DNA of 64,000 nt from Sipunculus nudus (Eukaryota > Annelida > Sipuncula > Golfingiida > Sipunculidae), in contig CM049312.1 of assembly GCA_026874595.1 (NCBI GenBank), positions 71,204,929-71,268,928 on the forward strand, given 5' to 3'. Positions 24,570 through 36,201 of the stretch are shown here, one piece after another. The notes under the pieces were generated by a model. That model made no database searches. It was not told the DNA's origin and saw nothing but the letters and a program-made list of their open reading frames with translations. Made by a program: the position numbers and the translations under genes. Each line of letters starts with the position of its first letter. Within the stretch, counting starts at the first letter, position 1.

Positions 24570-25845
24570 CCCCCCCCTGAACACACACACAGCGATCCGC
24601 AACTTTCAATATGCAATCTGAACACGCTTCAACGTGAAGTCCGCCATATAGAAACTTCTTGTCCATGGGACAGCCGTGACAGGGAGCACATGCCCCCCTC
24701 TCAATTTTATTTCAACCTGTGTTCTACCCCCACCCCTTCCCCCGCCTCATTATCCACATACACACGAACTTTGTCAATCTTAAGACTGTAGATATTAGGT
24801 TACCACAGGTATTTTTCAGTGTTTCCCTTCCTGTTACAGCTATCAATGATTTGCATCCAACTAAAATGACTGCAGTACCAAAATAAATCATAACATGACA
24901 TGGTGTCCCTTTTCAACAGCACTGTAGAATCGAATCATTTGAAGCAAAAAAAAATACCCTAATTCATACAAAAGAACATCAATATTTGGGTCATTCCAGA
25001 CAAATGATGAAATTCAGGGTAGCGACTTTTTATAAACATGGGGCATTACCTATTAAACTTTTGTCTACTTCAAAATAAGGCAAAACAAAATTATAGGTTT
25101 CCCAGGCACTGCCCGCGTCACTTTAAACCCCCGTGTCAGATTATTTATCGCCCAAGGGTAAAATGGTAATCTGATGACACGCTTGATCCCTATTTTCAAA
25201 AATCCAAGACTCCCGCGTAGGTCAGCTAACCTGAGAATGAAAGGATGCCTAATTTCACCAACGAAAATAATTCAGATATTAATCATTTTTCCAAAACATT
25301 GTGACTAATTAGAACTCGAAAATCGTTTAATTTCCGTCTATTTGGACATTTTTCTTTAACGGCCGCTATGTGGAGACAGTGTTCATTGCTAACGATGCGC
25401 CTCCCTTCTATCCTGACAGCATCTTAGAAAATTTCGATTACACGATCAATTAACTGGTGATGATTTCATTTGCGTCCACAAAAAATGACTGGTGTGTTTC
25501 CACGTGTTATTTTGTAGTTTTGTCTGACGAGCATGAAAATGTATTTTTAAATAACACCGGCCCTAAACAGACACATTCCTTGTTAGGACCAAGGGTCAAA
25601 ACAAGGTCTGAAAAAAATAAACGCCGGGGATGTGATCAAGGAATTAAGATATTTAAATTCTAATTGGATATTAAGTAATATTTAAACTATGATGCCCTGT
25701 GTTGGCGTGGTACCCAGCAGTATGCGTCGCTCTACTTAGGCATTTCCGCGAAACCGCCATAATGCCGACGTCATCCACATTATGACGTTACGACTAGGTC
25801 GTTCAGTAGAAAATGGGCTTTTTCAAATCGGACTCGAACAGGTAA
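24570..25845. other. No gene seen; small hairpin and pogo-internal fragment
   Basis: Pyrimidine-rich sequence to ~24780. An imperfect inverted repeat pairs GTGTCAGATTA near 25132 with TAATCTGATGACAC near 25170. The stretch 25575-25660 (GGGTCAAAnCnrGGTCTG, AAAAAAATAAACGCC) matches 44448-44530 inside a pogo remnant. Confidence 0.45.
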
Positions 25846-25848
25846 CCG

Positions 25849-25950
25849 AGTCGCCTGTTGAATGTCAAATTTGGTACGATCAATCACCCGAGAATGTAAA
25901 CGAGCAGGATATCGAACCTCCTCCCTGAAGATGTAGGCCTCCCATACTAG
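25849..25950. mobile_element. Solo left end of a long-TIR MITE
   Basis: GAGTCGCCTGTTGAATGTCAAA followed by CGATCAATCA, AAACGAGC and CCTCCTCCCTG aligns with the left TIR of the element at 27059-27573. No matching right end was found before the next repeat; AT-rich DNA follows. Confidence 0.6.
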
Positions 25951-25979
25951 GTCGCCGGTTTGCCAAGGAAATAATTAAC

Positions 25980-26660
25980 ACAATCTTAAGTATTAAAAGA
26001 AATTTTAATTAAGTATAATACACAAAGGATAATTTGCCAAAAAAGAAATATTTAATATAGAAATAATATTTATAAATAAATACATATAAAGTAAGCTAAT
26101 AAAACTAAAATATTAAAACTTCATGAAGTATAAAATAACAAAGAATAAGTATGTAAAAATCTAATAATAAATATAGACAAAGTAATAAATACAAAAAATA
26201 CATAATAATAATAATATGAATATAATAATATTAAACTACACTAACGTGTAAGCGAATAATTTGAAGTAAGATGAAATAAACTCATTCAGCGGGTTTAAAC
26301 ATATAAAAACAGGGAGTGACCGCCTAAAATAATATGAAAAGTCATAAATATTCAAAAAAGTCAAAAACATAAAAAGAAAATGTAGTATACATAATATTGC
26401 AAACAGAACAAATTAGTAAATAAACATCTGAAATAATAATAATAACAACAATTATAATAAAATTGAATAATAATAATAATAATGATAATGGTAGTAATGA
26501 TAATAATAATTCTAAACAGGTGAAATAATAAATGGAAATAATATTGAAGAAACGGTATTGCAGTCTTATAGGTGCAGGTAACAGACTAGAAGAATTGAAA
26601 GAAACAATAAAGTAAATATATAAGTTAGAAGAAATAATAGGTTATGTAATCAACAATGGC
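25980..26660. repeat. AT-rich simple sequence, AAT/ATA-rich
   Basis: Long tract dominated by ATAATAATA and AATA, with little C. No coding content. Confidence 0.75.
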
Positions 26661-26689
26661 TATTTTAATATATAGATTAATGCTTTTTT

Positions 26690-26995
26690 TGTGCCAGGTA
26701 ACCTTCGTCTCGACTGGGGCTATTTTGTATACAATTAAATTTATTTAAAAATTTCAATACTCAAACTTGTCTAAACCTTGTGTCTATGAGATCTCCCTTT
26801 AGTATGCTTATTTTCATATGCTTAGCATTATGTCCAATTTGTGAAAAGTGTTTGCCCACTGGAGTGTGTTTTTGATTCGATGTAATAGAGTGCCTAAGGC
26901 CATATATTCTAATTCTCAATTTTTCACTAGTTTCCCAGATGTATATGACGTTAGGCATAAACTACATGTAATTGAATACACAATTTCTTTTGCTG
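26690..26995 (-). mobile_element. GIY-YIG endonuclease remnant of a Penelope-like element
   Basis: Read downward: a KEIVYSITC start in one frame, then NVIYIWETSEKLRIRI (the family's YIGETGRKL-like stretch with W for G), SITSN, TPVGKHFSQIGHNAKHMKISIL (the PV.KHF...GH motif), ending shortly after. Length and motif order fit the C-terminal endonuclease of Penelope-like elements. It is separated from, and upstream of, the reverse transcriptase remnant at 21.3-22.7 kb on the same strand, so it comes from another copy. Confidence 0.75.
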
Positions 26996-27058
26996 GTACT
27001 TGTAATTTGCTAGTTATAGTGCATTAATAGTGCATATCCAATAGCAGCCACCAACAAT

Positions 27059-27573
27059 GTCGCCTGTCAATTGTCAAATATGTTCCGATTAATCAGTCGA
27101 AGGGGTGAACGAGCCGCATACCAAACCCTACTCCCTCTGTTGGGAAGAGGGAGAAACCATTTCTCAATGTTCTATTCTGTCCTTCCAAGTCTCAATAATG
27201 TTGAATGGTATTAATTTTATAAAAAATAATACTCTTCTTTAATATTATATTATTTAATATATTTTAAATATTAATATTATATATATTTTTACTAATATTG
27301 TCTTTTTTTCTATCTATTATTTCAATATGTCGTTATGTATTACTTTATTTTTGTATAATTCTCCTATGTTATATTATACTTTATTACCTATCTGGCATGG
27401 TAGGCCCACATCTAAGCGTTTCGATGGTCTGTGCGGGAGAGAACTCCCAAGCCGGACTGGGCATAAGGAAATTGTACCCACCTCTTTCTCACAGAGGGGG
27501 TAGGGTAGGGTATACAGTTCGCTCGATGCTCTCGACCGACTGGTCAAACCTATTTTGGCATTTAACAGGCGAC
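27059..27573. mobile_element. MITE with ~95-bp imperfect terminal inverted repeats
   Basis: Starts GTCGCCTGTCAATTGTCAAA and ends with the inverse of GTCGCCTGTTAAATGCCAAA. The similarity continues inward through GGGGTGAACGAGC / AGCGAACTGTATACC, ACCCTACTCCCTCTGT / ACCCTACCCCCTCTGT and a GAAGAGG / AAAGAGG block. The middle is AT-rich. No clear target duplication is seen, so the superfamily is not assigned. Confidence 0.8.
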
Positions 27574-27694
27574 TTGTACAGGTTAGGGTTACCTACTTCC
27601 GGTTCGGATTAAGGTCTGCCCATTTATTTGCGTCAAGATTAAGCAGGCATAAAACAATACAGGGAAGTAGAGAATATTAGGCATTAAATGTATA

Positions 27695-28042
27695 AGTTAG
27701 AGTATATTGGTTTCAGATGGTGAGAGACGGGAGACTTTTAATATATTTTTTTCCAGCTGTACCAATATTTTTAGTACTGCTTGAGGCGATTGAATGTGTC
27801 GGTTCTGATAATGTGTGCATGGCTCGGGAGGTGGCGATATCTCTAGTGCACTGCTGGAACTGGTCTCTAACCGGAACAAACGAGATACGGAACCCCCTCT
27901 GTCTTGACTTAAATAAAATTCCAGGTGTTGATCTTGAATTTGATGTATTACACAAAACCAAACACTCGATGGGAAACATTTTCCTGAGGCTGTCAATCTG
28001 TGCATCATAAATGATAATATGTAGAGCCTTGAACCACGTCAT
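27695..28042. other. Unexplained stretch open in several frames
   Basis: About 300 bp is open in one plus frame (97 codons from 27717, hydrophobic N-terminus) and two minus frames (103 and 109 codons), with balanced base composition unlike its surroundings. None of the peptides shows a family I recognise. TTGGTTTCAG just before 27717 could be an acceptor. Confidence 0.3.
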
Positions 28043-28135
28043 TCAAACCTATATATCATGGGACTATGATTAGAAATGGTGCATTTCGTACCGAGCAAGC
28101 AGTGCCTTGGGGTCATAATATGGAGGACGTCATAT

Positions 28136-28170
<35 letters not shown>

Positions 28171-28204
28171 ATTATATATATAGAGAGAGAGACAGAGACA
28201 GAGA

Positions 28205-28279
28205 GATGAATGAATAGCCATGCTGGTACGCAATGTTCAATTACTTCGTACAACGAACCAGCATGGCTATTCATTCATC
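28205..28279. repeat. Perfect 23-bp hairpin beside a TA microsatellite
   Basis: Left arm 28205-28227 (GATGAATGAATAGCCATGCT...) and right arm 28257-28279 are exact reverse complements with a 29-nt loop. A (TA)n tract precedes it (28135-28181). The right arm recurs with one change at 60191-60213, also next to (TA)n. Confidence 0.9.
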
Positions 28280-28379
28280 TGTCTATATAATATATGCCGC
28301 ACACTATATAAGGCAACCAGTTCTCCCTGCTGCATGCAAAGTTGCTGGGCCAACACATGTGTTGGGTAGTACTTTGATG

Positions 28380-28535
28380 TCACTACCTTGACGTCACTTC
28401 GCTGGTTCTATAAAAATCTGCAAATACACAGAGGGGTCGGGGATCTGCTGTAGCTCAATGGATAAAGCAAGCGACCAGTAATCGTAAGGTCATGGGTTCG
28501 ATTCTCCCATAGGCAGTGAACGGACTTTACTTAGT
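28380..28535 (+). mobile_element. tRNA-derived SINE, copy 1
   Basis: A tRNA-like core (28444-28516) has box A-like TAGCTCAATGGATAAAGC, box B-like GGGTTCGATTCTCC and a CTGC/GCAG closing stem, with a T-loop longer than a real tRNA. Upstream sequence (CACTTCGCTGGTTCTATAAA, ACACAGAGGGGTCGG) and the core are shared with 51187-51332 on the other strand. A TA/TG-rich tail follows. A functional tRNA is unlikely. Confidence 0.75.
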
Positions 28536-28551
28536 ATTAATGTTCCATTTC

Positions 28552-28584
<33 letters not shown>

Positions 28585-28654
28585 TTGTGTGCATATATCC
28601 CTTTTCCCACTGCTACTGATATCATGATGTGTGTACAAGAAAGCCAAAGAGTAA

Positions 28655-29600
28655 AATACCTTTTTCCCAAAAAAGAATTGATATGCTTGGGAAAAAATCG
28701 TTATTATCCATATGGAGTAATATCACTGTTAGACAATAACACCAACAACAGGACTCACACTACATATAGCAGAGTAAATTCTTCTAAATTCCTTTTCATT
28801 GTTTATATCCTTGTGTGTTTGCACAACAATTTACGGGCTTTGGCTTGTATATATATATGTTTTATATATTATACATTATATGAGACCTGCCTATAGACCA
28901 GTCTGTAAGATGAGACCACATGTTTATATGCCTGACTGTGACACATTCCGGACTTATGACTGCTGTGGGACTGATGTTACTGATCCATACGTCTTACCTG
29001 TGACTTTGGATTTTTATCTGTGAAGAAATCAGATTAAGGTGGAAGATAGTGGCATTATAAACCACCGTAATTCTGCTTTAAGCGTTACCGATACGCGTCC
29101 ACTTGCTGCCACACTCCCTAAGGAGAGAGATTCTTGATTGGACGCTGTCCTAGAGTATTTCCGTGTTGCTCTTATAGAACCCTGTCAGGTTCAGTTCTCC
29201 CAACCGTTTCCAATTTATGTACCTTTGAAACTCGGATGTCACAGGTATCAAAACAAATCTAGAAAAAATATGCATTCTCACAGATGTGGTTCTCCGCCAT
29301 GTGGGCGGTTTTTAATGTCGGATAGTCCGCAACCCTTTTTATACACTCATTTGCCCATATGCCCAGGGTTATGTTTTTCGGTGCATATGCCCAAAAACAA
29401 GTGCTTGATTTCGCCTGTTCGGCTAATGTTCAATCGGGTATAAGTGACTGCACATTTGTGAATATAACTTGGAGGCCATGTCTGATGAGAATTATTTATC
29501 GATTCTTTATTGTCCCAATCATTAGGTGCAGTGAAATTCCATCGGGTGCGTTAATGATTGCGTGAGTTTCTTGTGAATAAACACACAAGAATGGACATGT
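28655..29600. repeat. Dispersed repeat family, copy 2
   Basis: Sister of 17395-18740 (see there). Short plus-strand frames, one Cys-rich near 28880-29023, are not conserved in the sister copy. Confidence 0.7.
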
Positions 29601-29639
29601 GATAAATGCATTTGCAAGAACATTATATGAATACAATTT

Positions 29640-30100
29640 GTCAGTAGAAATCGAATTAAAAATTGAATGATTCATATTTGGTATTATAAATTGCTTTACT
29701 ACTGATCATAAGTTCATTAAGTCATGGTGACCTATATTCTGCGACCTATGGGCCGCAGACATGAATTTTAGCACCCAGACAGTCAAACGTAGCACGAATT
29801 TTATCCGTTAGGCCTTGAATCTTCCACTGTAACATTGAGGGATGTATCTGCAAATCCCCCTGAAAAAACATGAAATAATGTCATCTTGACCTATATCCTG
29901 GGAACTATAAGAAAATATGTCATATGAGCACGTAGAATGTAAGCTTTGCACAAACCATGTGTTACTGAGGTCTTGTGCAAATGTCCTTGGAAATATGGTA
30001 TCAGGTCACCATGGCCTATATTCTAAGACCCAAGGAAAAATTATATCACATGAGCAACCCGAAAGTCATATGCTCACAGATGTCATTCACTCAGCTTTAG
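29640..30100. repeat. ~150-bp dispersed repeat, third block
   Basis: Begins with the same flank as 808-860 ('AGTAGAAATCG', 'GATTCATATTTGgTATTATA') and continues with about two units of the family at 745-1875. Confidence 0.65.
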
Positions 30101-30459
30101 CCTTTTGAAATAAGTTCGGCAACGTCAAAAGAAAAGACCTCACTCACACCTCCTGGGGGTCATCCGGGGCTGGCCTAAAACAAGGAATTAGAACAGGGGC
30201 TTATATAAAAATTTAACAAATCGAATATGTTGAAATACGCTAATTGCTATAAATAATGTTCTTTAAAATACACTCATTTAAAAGTTTTGACACTTTTAAT
30301 ATCTTTGTTCCTTTCCGTTCCAAAAATTAGGCCCCTGTTTAGCGTTCCATGTTCCGACTGTTCCGTGTTTTAGGCCAGCCCCTAAAGACCCCAAAGGATG
30401 ACTGAATAAGGCTTTTTTTTACTTGACGCACTGATTTCAAAAGGCCGAAGCGTAGTGAA

Positions 30460-30870
30460 AGAAATCATGTGTTAGCCCTAGAATCTTCAATGCAACACCA
30501 GGGGATGTCCTGCGCAAAGCTCCATTGAAACCTCAAATTAGATCAAACTGACCTATATTCTGCGACCTTCAGACACAAAGTATGATTGGGAGTAGTCAAA
30601 ACAGTCTGGTGGATCACATATGCATCCATCAGACCTGGAAATCTTCTTACGTAACATTTGGGGAGATCGTGGCCGAATATCCTGGGAATTATTAAATTAA
30701 GTCACCATGGCCTATATTCTGAGACATATGGGAAACAAAATGTCACATGAGGACTTTGAATGTCACATGAGCACAAATCATCTGTTGGGCCAAGAATCTT
30801 CTAACGCAACACCTAGGGATGTTCTTGTCAAATCTCCTTTTAAACCTGACTTACATGGTGGCCAATGTTT
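30460..30870. repeat. ~150-bp dispersed repeat, fourth block
   Basis: Units begin near 30481, 30640 and 30788 with GAATCTTC / AAATCTTCTTACGTAACA / AATCTTCTAACGCAACA. Confidence 0.65.
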
Positions 30871-30899
30871 ATGTATGAAGGACAAGTACAACACTTTAT

Positions 30900-31380
30900 T
30901 AAATACATACTTCTAATTTGTAACTTTGCTGAGAGGATCTGTTACACTCAAAACAATTATGCCTTCCTGAATTTCTTTCATAAACCTCTCTCTATTACCA
31001 ACATGGGTCACACTGGTCCCAAGTGTCGGGTGAGGTCGTTTATCTTTGTAACTTTTTATCGTTATCCATTCTCCTTATCATCTGGAGAATCCATCTGTTG
31101 TCTCGTCCTTTAAGTTCCTTGTAACCACGTATTAATGAAACATAACTATCTCATATTATAACATTTTAATTTTTTTTTTCAAAAATACATCCTCACACTC
31201 AGCACTCTCAGTGGCAAGAAGAAGTTTCTGTTTTGCTTCTGATATTATCTTGTTAAACGTAAGTCCATTATCAGAAGTCATCTCTGTCTTTCTTTCTTTC
31301 TTTCTCGCCCTATTCATTATGGCTAGAAAGTCATCAGTCGGTAGCGGCAAAAGACTTTGAAATATCGAATGCAAATCAAA
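30900..31380 (-). repeat. Repeat with a 72-codon minus-strand frame
   Basis: 31060-31200 matches 60995-61140 ('CCATCTGTTG', 'TAACnACGTATTAATGrAACAT', 'TTATAA'). Within it, reading down from 31374 after CCGTTTAG, an open frame rich in Lys/Glu with a likely helical stretch ends at 31156. It has no known domain. It could be a terminal exon or part of a mobile element; the repeat context favours the latter. Confidence 0.35.
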
Positions 31381-31436
31381 TGTCTAAACGGAAAGTCATT
31401 TTAGGTATCATCAGTAGAAATAAATTATACAATATG

Positions 31437-33048
31437 TGAAGCGGCAGGGCTGGGTAGGGAAAGATCAATTCCTACAGCTTTATCGTTGAGAGACATGAAA
31501 TGGGTGAATTTACATAAGGACGCGATTAAAATCCTAGGAATATGGTTTACATATAATGAAACTTTCTCTCAAAAACTCAATTTCGATAAAGTCTACGACA
31601 AGATAAAAATCGCATTTAATATGTGGAAATCGCGAACTTTAACAGTTTTTGGAAGGAATACAGTTATAAAAACCATTGGAATCTCAAAATTAGTATACGT
31701 TATGAATATTATGACTCCAACCCCAGACTTTATCAAGAAAGTTAAAAATATAATGGTAGATTTTATATGGTTTGGACGTAAACCAAAGATTAAATATGGG
31801 GTACTTGTAAGTGAAAAAGAAAATGGTGGTATAAATATGCCAGACATTAATGCCATATTGAAAAGCCAAAGAATTATGTGGATGATCCGAATGAACAAGT
31901 TATCAAATGCAAAATGTATAGTCATACCTAATATGTATCTAAGAAATGTTGGCGGTGTAGAAAAATTGAATGCCAATTTAGATTTTTTTAATATGAAAAG
32001 AAAAATATCTAAATTTTATTCACACTGTTTTAAAATTTGGAATAAAATTGCTACATTTTGGCCTACGAATCCACAAAAATATTATTACAACCCGTTTGGA
32101 ACAACAAATTTGTCAAAAAGCAGGTAAATCAGTATACTGTAGATTTTTTGATAACATTGGAATTAAATGTATCCATGATTTATACGAACCAAATGGAGAA
32201 TCTAAGAATTTTTCGGAAATATTTCACCCTGAAAATAAACTCTATAAAAAATACCTGATGTTCTGGTATTCTATACAACAAGCGGTACCAAAGGAGTGGA
32301 AATTAGTTCTAAAATCAGAGAAGATGAGTGATATTTACGTAAAAGACACTTTATTATTGAATAATCAAACTCTAGACTTAAGAAAAGTCAATTACCGTAA
32401 GGTGTATAATATGGTTATAAATGACTATACATATGAGCCGGCTAATAGAATTAAACTAGAGGAAAGCTTACCTCAGGTATTTTCCTGGAAAGATGCAATT
32501 GATTATATATATAAAACCACTATGGACATGTTTTTGAGGCAATTTCAGTTTAGAATTATCCATAATATATTGTCTGTGAATGTAAAGCTATACATATGGA
32601 AAAACTGATACCAATATGTGTTCATATTGCAAAAAAAAAGAAACAGAAACAGTAGTGCATTTATTCTGTGACTTCGACACAGCTAAATCATTTTATAGAC
32701 AAATTAGTCAGTGGGCAGAACACGCTGGAATAAACATGCCTGCACTGACTCCGTTTCTTTTATATACAGGATGTGACAAAGACAATGCCAATAAACGTAT
32801 AATAGATTTATTATTGCTACAAAAATATGTAATTTTTAAAAATAAAGAATCGGGTAATTTTCCATCTTTCACTGTATATATATCACGTTAAGAAATTGGA
32901 AGGATTGGAAAGAAGAGTAGCTAAAAAAATAACAAAATATATATTCATAAACAAAAGTGGGGTAACCTACTTAATGTTTTTTAAAGAGTGGACAATTTTG
33001 AGAATTAGCTGTAGATATAATTTTGAAATGTGTATAAATATGTAGGTA
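31437..33048 (+). mobile_element. Non-LTR retrotransposon (LINE), C-terminal RT region
   Basis: The plus strand encodes ILGIWF, a W-K-S-R-x-L-T-V-F-G-R stretch, TVIKTIGISKLVYVMN, FIWFGRKPKI and GGINMPD. This is the conserved region C-terminal to the RT catalytic core of LINE ORF2. A frameshift near 32104-32127 moves the frame to 32048-32608; the next frame at 32616-32891 has a zinc-binding C-x2-C...H...C motif (CSYCKKKETETVVHLFC) typical of LINE tails. A further frameshift leads to a stop at 33048. The element is 5' truncated and inactive. A TA/TG-rich stretch follows. Confidence 0.88.
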
Positions 33049-33049
33049 A

Positions 33050-34079
33050 GAGTATGTGCATGTGTGTGTACGTATATGTGTGTATATATTTGGGTGTATA
33101 TATGGGTATATATATATAAATGTGAACGCGTGATCCTTCATGGATGTATATATACGTATGTATGTATATTTAAATTTTTATTCGGATCTGGTAAATATTA
33201 TGTTGATCTGACCAAACCAGTTAAATCTACAAATAACACTGTTGTTCTTATTAAATTAAATGTTTGTTTCCAATGATATTGAAAATATATCGACAGAACG
33301 AGATATAATTATAATTGTTGTAAAAAAAATAAAAGTCTCTTCACCAATACTCGGTTGGTATCCTCTCGGCAGAAATACGTCTACATGGTCCATATGCACT
33401 TGTCTTTGAAAAAGTACAAACAAGTAGCAATATAAGCAATTTGAAAATTCTCTTGTTAACTCCTTTTTGTTGATATATATATGTATGTACTTTGTCAGAA
33501 AAACTTGAAACATTGTATTTTAAATCTTGCAATAGTGAAGATGTTCATGTTATAAACACAAGATTTGTAAGTTTTTTTTCTTGTTCCGAGGGATGTCGAT
33601 GATGAAAAAGAACGTTAAAAATAAATATCTAGTAATACTGAGACATCCAAGAAGAGAAAAAAGAAAGAAGAAGAAAAAAAAATAATTTGATCATCCTGAT
33701 TGCATTGACATATTGAGCATGTTCTCATATCAACGTAAATTATATAGGATTAGATTGTGTGTGAAGCTTGGCTTTTGAATGAACTAAACATTAAATAATT
33801 CGAATTAATTTATATTACCTTTGATTTTAATATTTATATATATTTAATATTTCCTTCTGATACCACAATCATTCCATCAGCTTATATTTTTATGTTTATT
33901 AATTTTCACATGAATAATCATACTACTAATAATTATAATAAAATTGTATGATGAGTAGTAGCAGTAAAGTATTATTACATTATTATGTCTTTAAATTATA
34001 TTTCTTAGTAAAGTAACAGTAGAAGTAGTTGTTGGAGTAGTGGTAGTATAAATATATATTTTATTGCTCTCATTATTGC

Positions 34080-34113
<34 letters not shown>

Positions 34114-34117
34114 TAAG
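33050..34117. other. AT-rich, no gene seen; ATT tract before the first CCP exon
   Basis: TATG-rich sequence, A-rich tracts and a (TTA)n tract ending at the acceptor of the first recognised CCP exon. Confidence 0.45.
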
Positions 34118-34303
34118 GTGTTGTGTGTGACCCTCTGTTGTCCCTGCCAGGTGTACTGACTATGTATTCTGGATTGGGGTATGGCGATACCTTAACTAGC
34201 ACGTGTCAGACCGGGGCGCGATTCTTTGACGGCACGAAAAGTAACGTGGCTAGCTGCGTTTATCCGGGCGTATGGGAACAGCCTAACGTTTCTAACTGCA
34301 CAG
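34118..34303 (+). CDS. CCP/sushi gene, exon a: CCP module 1
   Basis: First recognised exon of a membrane-anchored protein with five complement control protein (CCP, sushi) modules. Acceptor (TTATTTAAG) at 34117, 186 bp, phase 1 at both ends as is usual for CCP exons. The four cysteines fall at VCDP, STCQT, ASCVY and SNCT, with a W before the last one. The donor is CAG|GCAAGTGA: a GC-AG intron with an otherwise strong consensus. CCP proteins bind ligands or regulate complement and adhesion in animals; which role applies here is not visible. Signal peptide and promoter lie further upstream and were not found. Confidence 0.82.
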
Positions 34304-34998
34304 GCAAGTGACGGATACACCTAGGGTTTAACAGGACTCTAAGCTAAATGTACTTTTCCAATAGAAGATTAGTACATTAAGTTACTTGAGATCACTTCAG
34401 TATTATTACTACTATCTCCTTTTTATCAGTCTATGAACAAAGGAAATTTATAAGGACCAAACAAATATTTTTTTTACGTTATCTATGACTATTCCTCAGT
34501 ATATAAGTGGACGATGAATACTTTTTTTATAATGTCTTTGATGGATGTAACCACCTCCTCCTTTTGTAATGCAAGCTTAATTTAGTGTGTACATCTGCAG
34601 AATTCCTTCCCGGTTTGAGACTGTGACAAGGCGGTAGTACATGCTTCCTTTCATTTATATCCTGATGTTAAACAGGCCCGGTGACCACAGCGCCTAATAA
34701 ACCCCGATTGCTGGGTCGTATCACCAAAGAACCTCAAAAGGCGCACTCGTTTGTCAGTGAAACAAGGCAGTCTGACAAGGCCTTCACCCTTAAATATGGG
34801 TTACCGCCAATGCCGTTTCTCGTGTAGATGGAGGAGAAATGTGACTGGCTTGCGCAGCCGGAAGCCAGTTTGTGCAGGCAACTGTGATTTAGCCGTTCGC
34901 TAATTGGCAGGGGACACTGGCTACCCCCACTTTGTTAGCTTATAAACGCTTTGAATTCTATTAAATGTTTATGATTATTGAATAATTTATAGTCTACA

Positions 34999-35110
34999 AT
35001 TGTTGCGTAGCAGAATGTACGACAAATTATAGAAACTTGCGAAATTTGACGTTTATCTATAAAAGAAAGGCCCTCAACCTGTGTAATATTCATCTATATC
35101 TTCCTGCGAG
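34999..35110 (+). pseudogene. Possible THAP-type zinc-finger fragment
   Basis: The frame reads CCVAECTTNYRNL...LTFIYK and later ARQWIQD. The C-x3-C start followed by N-Y, an aromatic strand and a later W resembles the beginning of THAP domains found in P-like transposases and host factors. The C-x2-H end is not seen, so this is tentative. Confidence 0.25.
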
Positions 35111-36071
35111 GCAGTGGATTCAAGATCAATTCAAATGCAAACTTTGCCGAATGCAGCAAATTATTATGTCTTTTCGTTATTGTGCAAAAGCTTTAACACA
35201 TCATACACTAAATATAATAAATAATAAATATCAGGATATTTATGCATTATTCAAGTGCATACGGAGCCGTGATGAATGAATGGGCTTTTCAGGCTTGACG
35301 CTAGGGTGCACTAGTAGTTTGCTTGCAATTTTAGGCAGGCAGTCATTTGCTACCTCCACACTCGAGAGTACCGGTATTAGCGACATTCCATATTGCAGAG
35401 CTCTCACCCTTGCTCTGTTCTGTGCTCTATCCCTGAACCACAGAAGTTGGTACGGTGATCTCATTGTGTCTGACATGTGAAATGTGGATGTAAAAGTTGG
35501 CAAACTTCTGACTATCTCTCATATATTCCGTATAAAACGGACTTGGTCCTATAATGTCTATTAAAAATGCTAATCTTATGAAAGAATTATTTGTCTTTAG
35601 CTCAGCTGACATGCAGAGAAAAGAAGTCTCTGTCCATCGTTTTTCTGTCTGCCCGCCTGACCGTCCGTAACCATAGCACAAATCGCAAACATCAGACCCA
35701 GACAGTTTCTGCTTCATATCGCGACAGGTCCTGATAACATCTTCTACTAAACTCAAAATTATATCAAGATTATACCACATACATGTATTTAGCAAGCTAC
35801 GTGACCAAAATATGCACTGTGAAAGTCAAACAAGTGTTGAAGTATTGCATGAGTCCATGAAATGTGATACACAACCTGTTTCAACTAGTTTTTCTGAGGA
35901 AATAAAAAAAAACTAGTGACCTTGAAATTGATTTCCAAAGTAAACTTTCCGTTTGGATCGGCCAAGGATCGTTTTGCGGCTTGACTTCTTCTCCCACTCT
36001 GTGACTTTTGCATGGTTTATCTCTATTGATTACTTAAAGCCTTCATAGCCCCTAAAATGTTTTTGCCCGAC

Positions 36072-36201
36072 TATAGAATCCGGCCTACATTTCCAAGATG
36101 GGTCTAAACTGACTGGACCGTCTCATATTAGTAATAATCAATATATGCCATGGTCCGTCCGTATACACCCATAACCTCGTCCATGAAGGCCGGATTCTAT
36201 A
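36072..36201. mobile_element. 130-bp inverted-repeat (MITE-like) element
   Basis: Left end TATAGAATCCGGCCT (36072-36086) and its perfect 15-bp reverse complement at 36187-36201, ending in TA at both sides. It is intronic in the CCP gene. No coding potential. Confidence 0.75.

Noticed and set aside
28444-28516. A functional tRNA gene
   Set aside because: The T-loop is too long, the acceptor stem pairs only partly, and a second copy with the same non-tRNA flank shows it is a SINE.
31593-31976. 127-codon minus-strand frame
   Set aside because: It is the antisense shadow of the LINE reverse-transcriptase region.
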